Source: Chitinophaga agri (GTDB taxonomy: Bacteria > Bacteroidota > Bacteroidia > Chitinophagales > Chitinophagaceae). From it: 64,000 nucleotides of DNA. Shown here in pieces: positions 63,652 through 64,000 of the stretch. Position 1 is the stretch's first letter. Each line of letters begins with the position of its first letter. The stretch lies in NCBI RefSeq assembly GCF_010093065.1, contig NZ_CP048113.1, positions 4,464,001 to 4,528,000 of the forward strand. The letters run 5' to 3'. The translations under genes and the position numbers were made by a program. The notes under the pieces are model-generated. The model made no database searches and was not told where the DNA came from. It worked only from the letters and a program-made list of their open reading frames with translations.

Positions 63652-64000
63652 TCAGGAAAGACTCAGCGGCTGCGCCTTGAGCAGCTCCAGCAACGTCTCA
63701 TAGATATCTTCATTCCTGTTATTATACCGGAATTCACATTCCTTCAGATGGAGATAGACTGTACTGCGGTTCAATCCCTTGAACTTAGCCAGCCTGTGCT
63801 TCGTTAAGCCCCAGAATGCATCCACATCATCTGCAATAGTAACTGCTCCCTCATTCTCGAGGTTATACAGGCGATATTGCCCCAGATCAACTACATTGCT
63901 GAACCTGCGGATCTTCTCGGCGGCTCCCTGCATCTCCAGGATAGAACGGCTGCTCCTGACTACAGAATGGATCATAGAACGGCTTACATCAGGCAGTATC
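63652..64000 (-). CDS. IS1595-family transposase-like protein, C-terminal part (N-terminus off window)
   Basis: The frame is open from the right edge to the stop at 63652, so about 115 residues of a longer protein are visible. The segment FWGLTKHRLAKFKGLNRSTV then YLHLKECEFRYNNRNEDIYE is the signature C-terminus of IS1595/ISXO2-like DDE transposases. The expected SDGW-type second acidic block reads LEMQG and the IESFW glutamate position reads VDAFW, so the catalytic site looks altered. No terminal inverted repeat was seen. A mobile-element remnant or domesticated copy. Confidence 0.6.
   Translation of the reverse strand, partial: ILPDVSRSMIHSVVRSSRSILEMQGAAEKIRRFSNVVDLGQYRLYNLENEGAVTIADDVDAFWGLTKHRLAKFKGLNRSTVYLHLKECEFRYNNRNEDIYETLLELLKAQPLSLS

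Noticed and set aside
1..64000. tRNA genes, rRNA genes, CRISPR arrays and prophage
   Set aside because: Scanned by eye for tRNA T-arm patterns, regularly spaced repeats with unique spacers, and phage genes; none were convincing.

Overview
The window is a 64 kb chromosomal segment from a Bacteroidota bacterium, most likely a member of the Chitinophagaceae and plausibly Chitinophaga. This rests on several signals: SusC/SusD outer-membrane pairs, a type IX secretion/gliding-type C-terminal sorting domain, a MoxR/DUF58/BatA cluster, start regions without Shine-Dalgarno sequences, and repeated TAnnTTTG promoter -7 boxes, which are typical of Bacteroidota. No tRNA, rRNA, CRISPR array or prophage was recognised. 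The placement is from family knowledge and was not tested by a database search.

Layout. Positions 1-2755 hold the end of a SIMPL-domain protein gene and a secreted lectin/PKD/CHU_C adhesin. Positions 2924-12347 are core housekeeping: mfd, a ferredoxin-NADP reductase-like gene, and a minus-strand run (membrane protein, dtd, MazG-like, YihY, glyS), then arfB. Positions 12374-18428 hold a flippase, an MBL hydrolase, a very large outer-membrane protein with a degenerate peptidase domain, and DgkA. Positions 18452-20857 hold a creD / winged-helix regulator / membrane protein unit with two matching palindromic operators. Positions 21000-25000 hold an 11-bp tandem repeat, a micro-protein, a class III aminotransferase, a gamma carbonic anhydrase, two tiny paralogous lipoproteins and rsgA. 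Positions 25096-29076 are the MoxR-DUF58-BatA-type operon. Positions 29390-39107 carry a cyclophilin, gcvH, vanZ, a CDF transporter, an OmpA-like lipoprotein, prfA, an amidohydrolase, MscS, a thioredoxin-fold protein, a MerR regulator and an M23 peptidase. Positions 39390-48543 carry alaS, a TAG-interrupted domain relic, a PDZ protein, an aldehyde dehydrogenase, a repeat-bearing 800-bp intergenic region, gatB and a TlpA-like protein.

The right quarter (48615-63058) is three consecutive SusC/SusD pairs, all on the minus strand. Each pair is followed by its own terminator hairpin, and no degradative enzyme lies among them. The right edge cuts an IS1595-type transposase relative whose visible catalytic positions look degenerate.

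The most interesting non-routine signals are: twin ACTTTG-N5-CAAAGT operators that tie a winged-helix regulator to creD; an 11-bp-period repeat at two distant intergenic sites; a set of 20-bp direct repeats upstream of gatB; a perfect 60-bp palindrome between convergent genes; a truncated Bacteroidota cysteine-motif domain interrupted by an amber codon; and a large outer-membrane protein whose gluzincin-like site has lost its zinc ligands.
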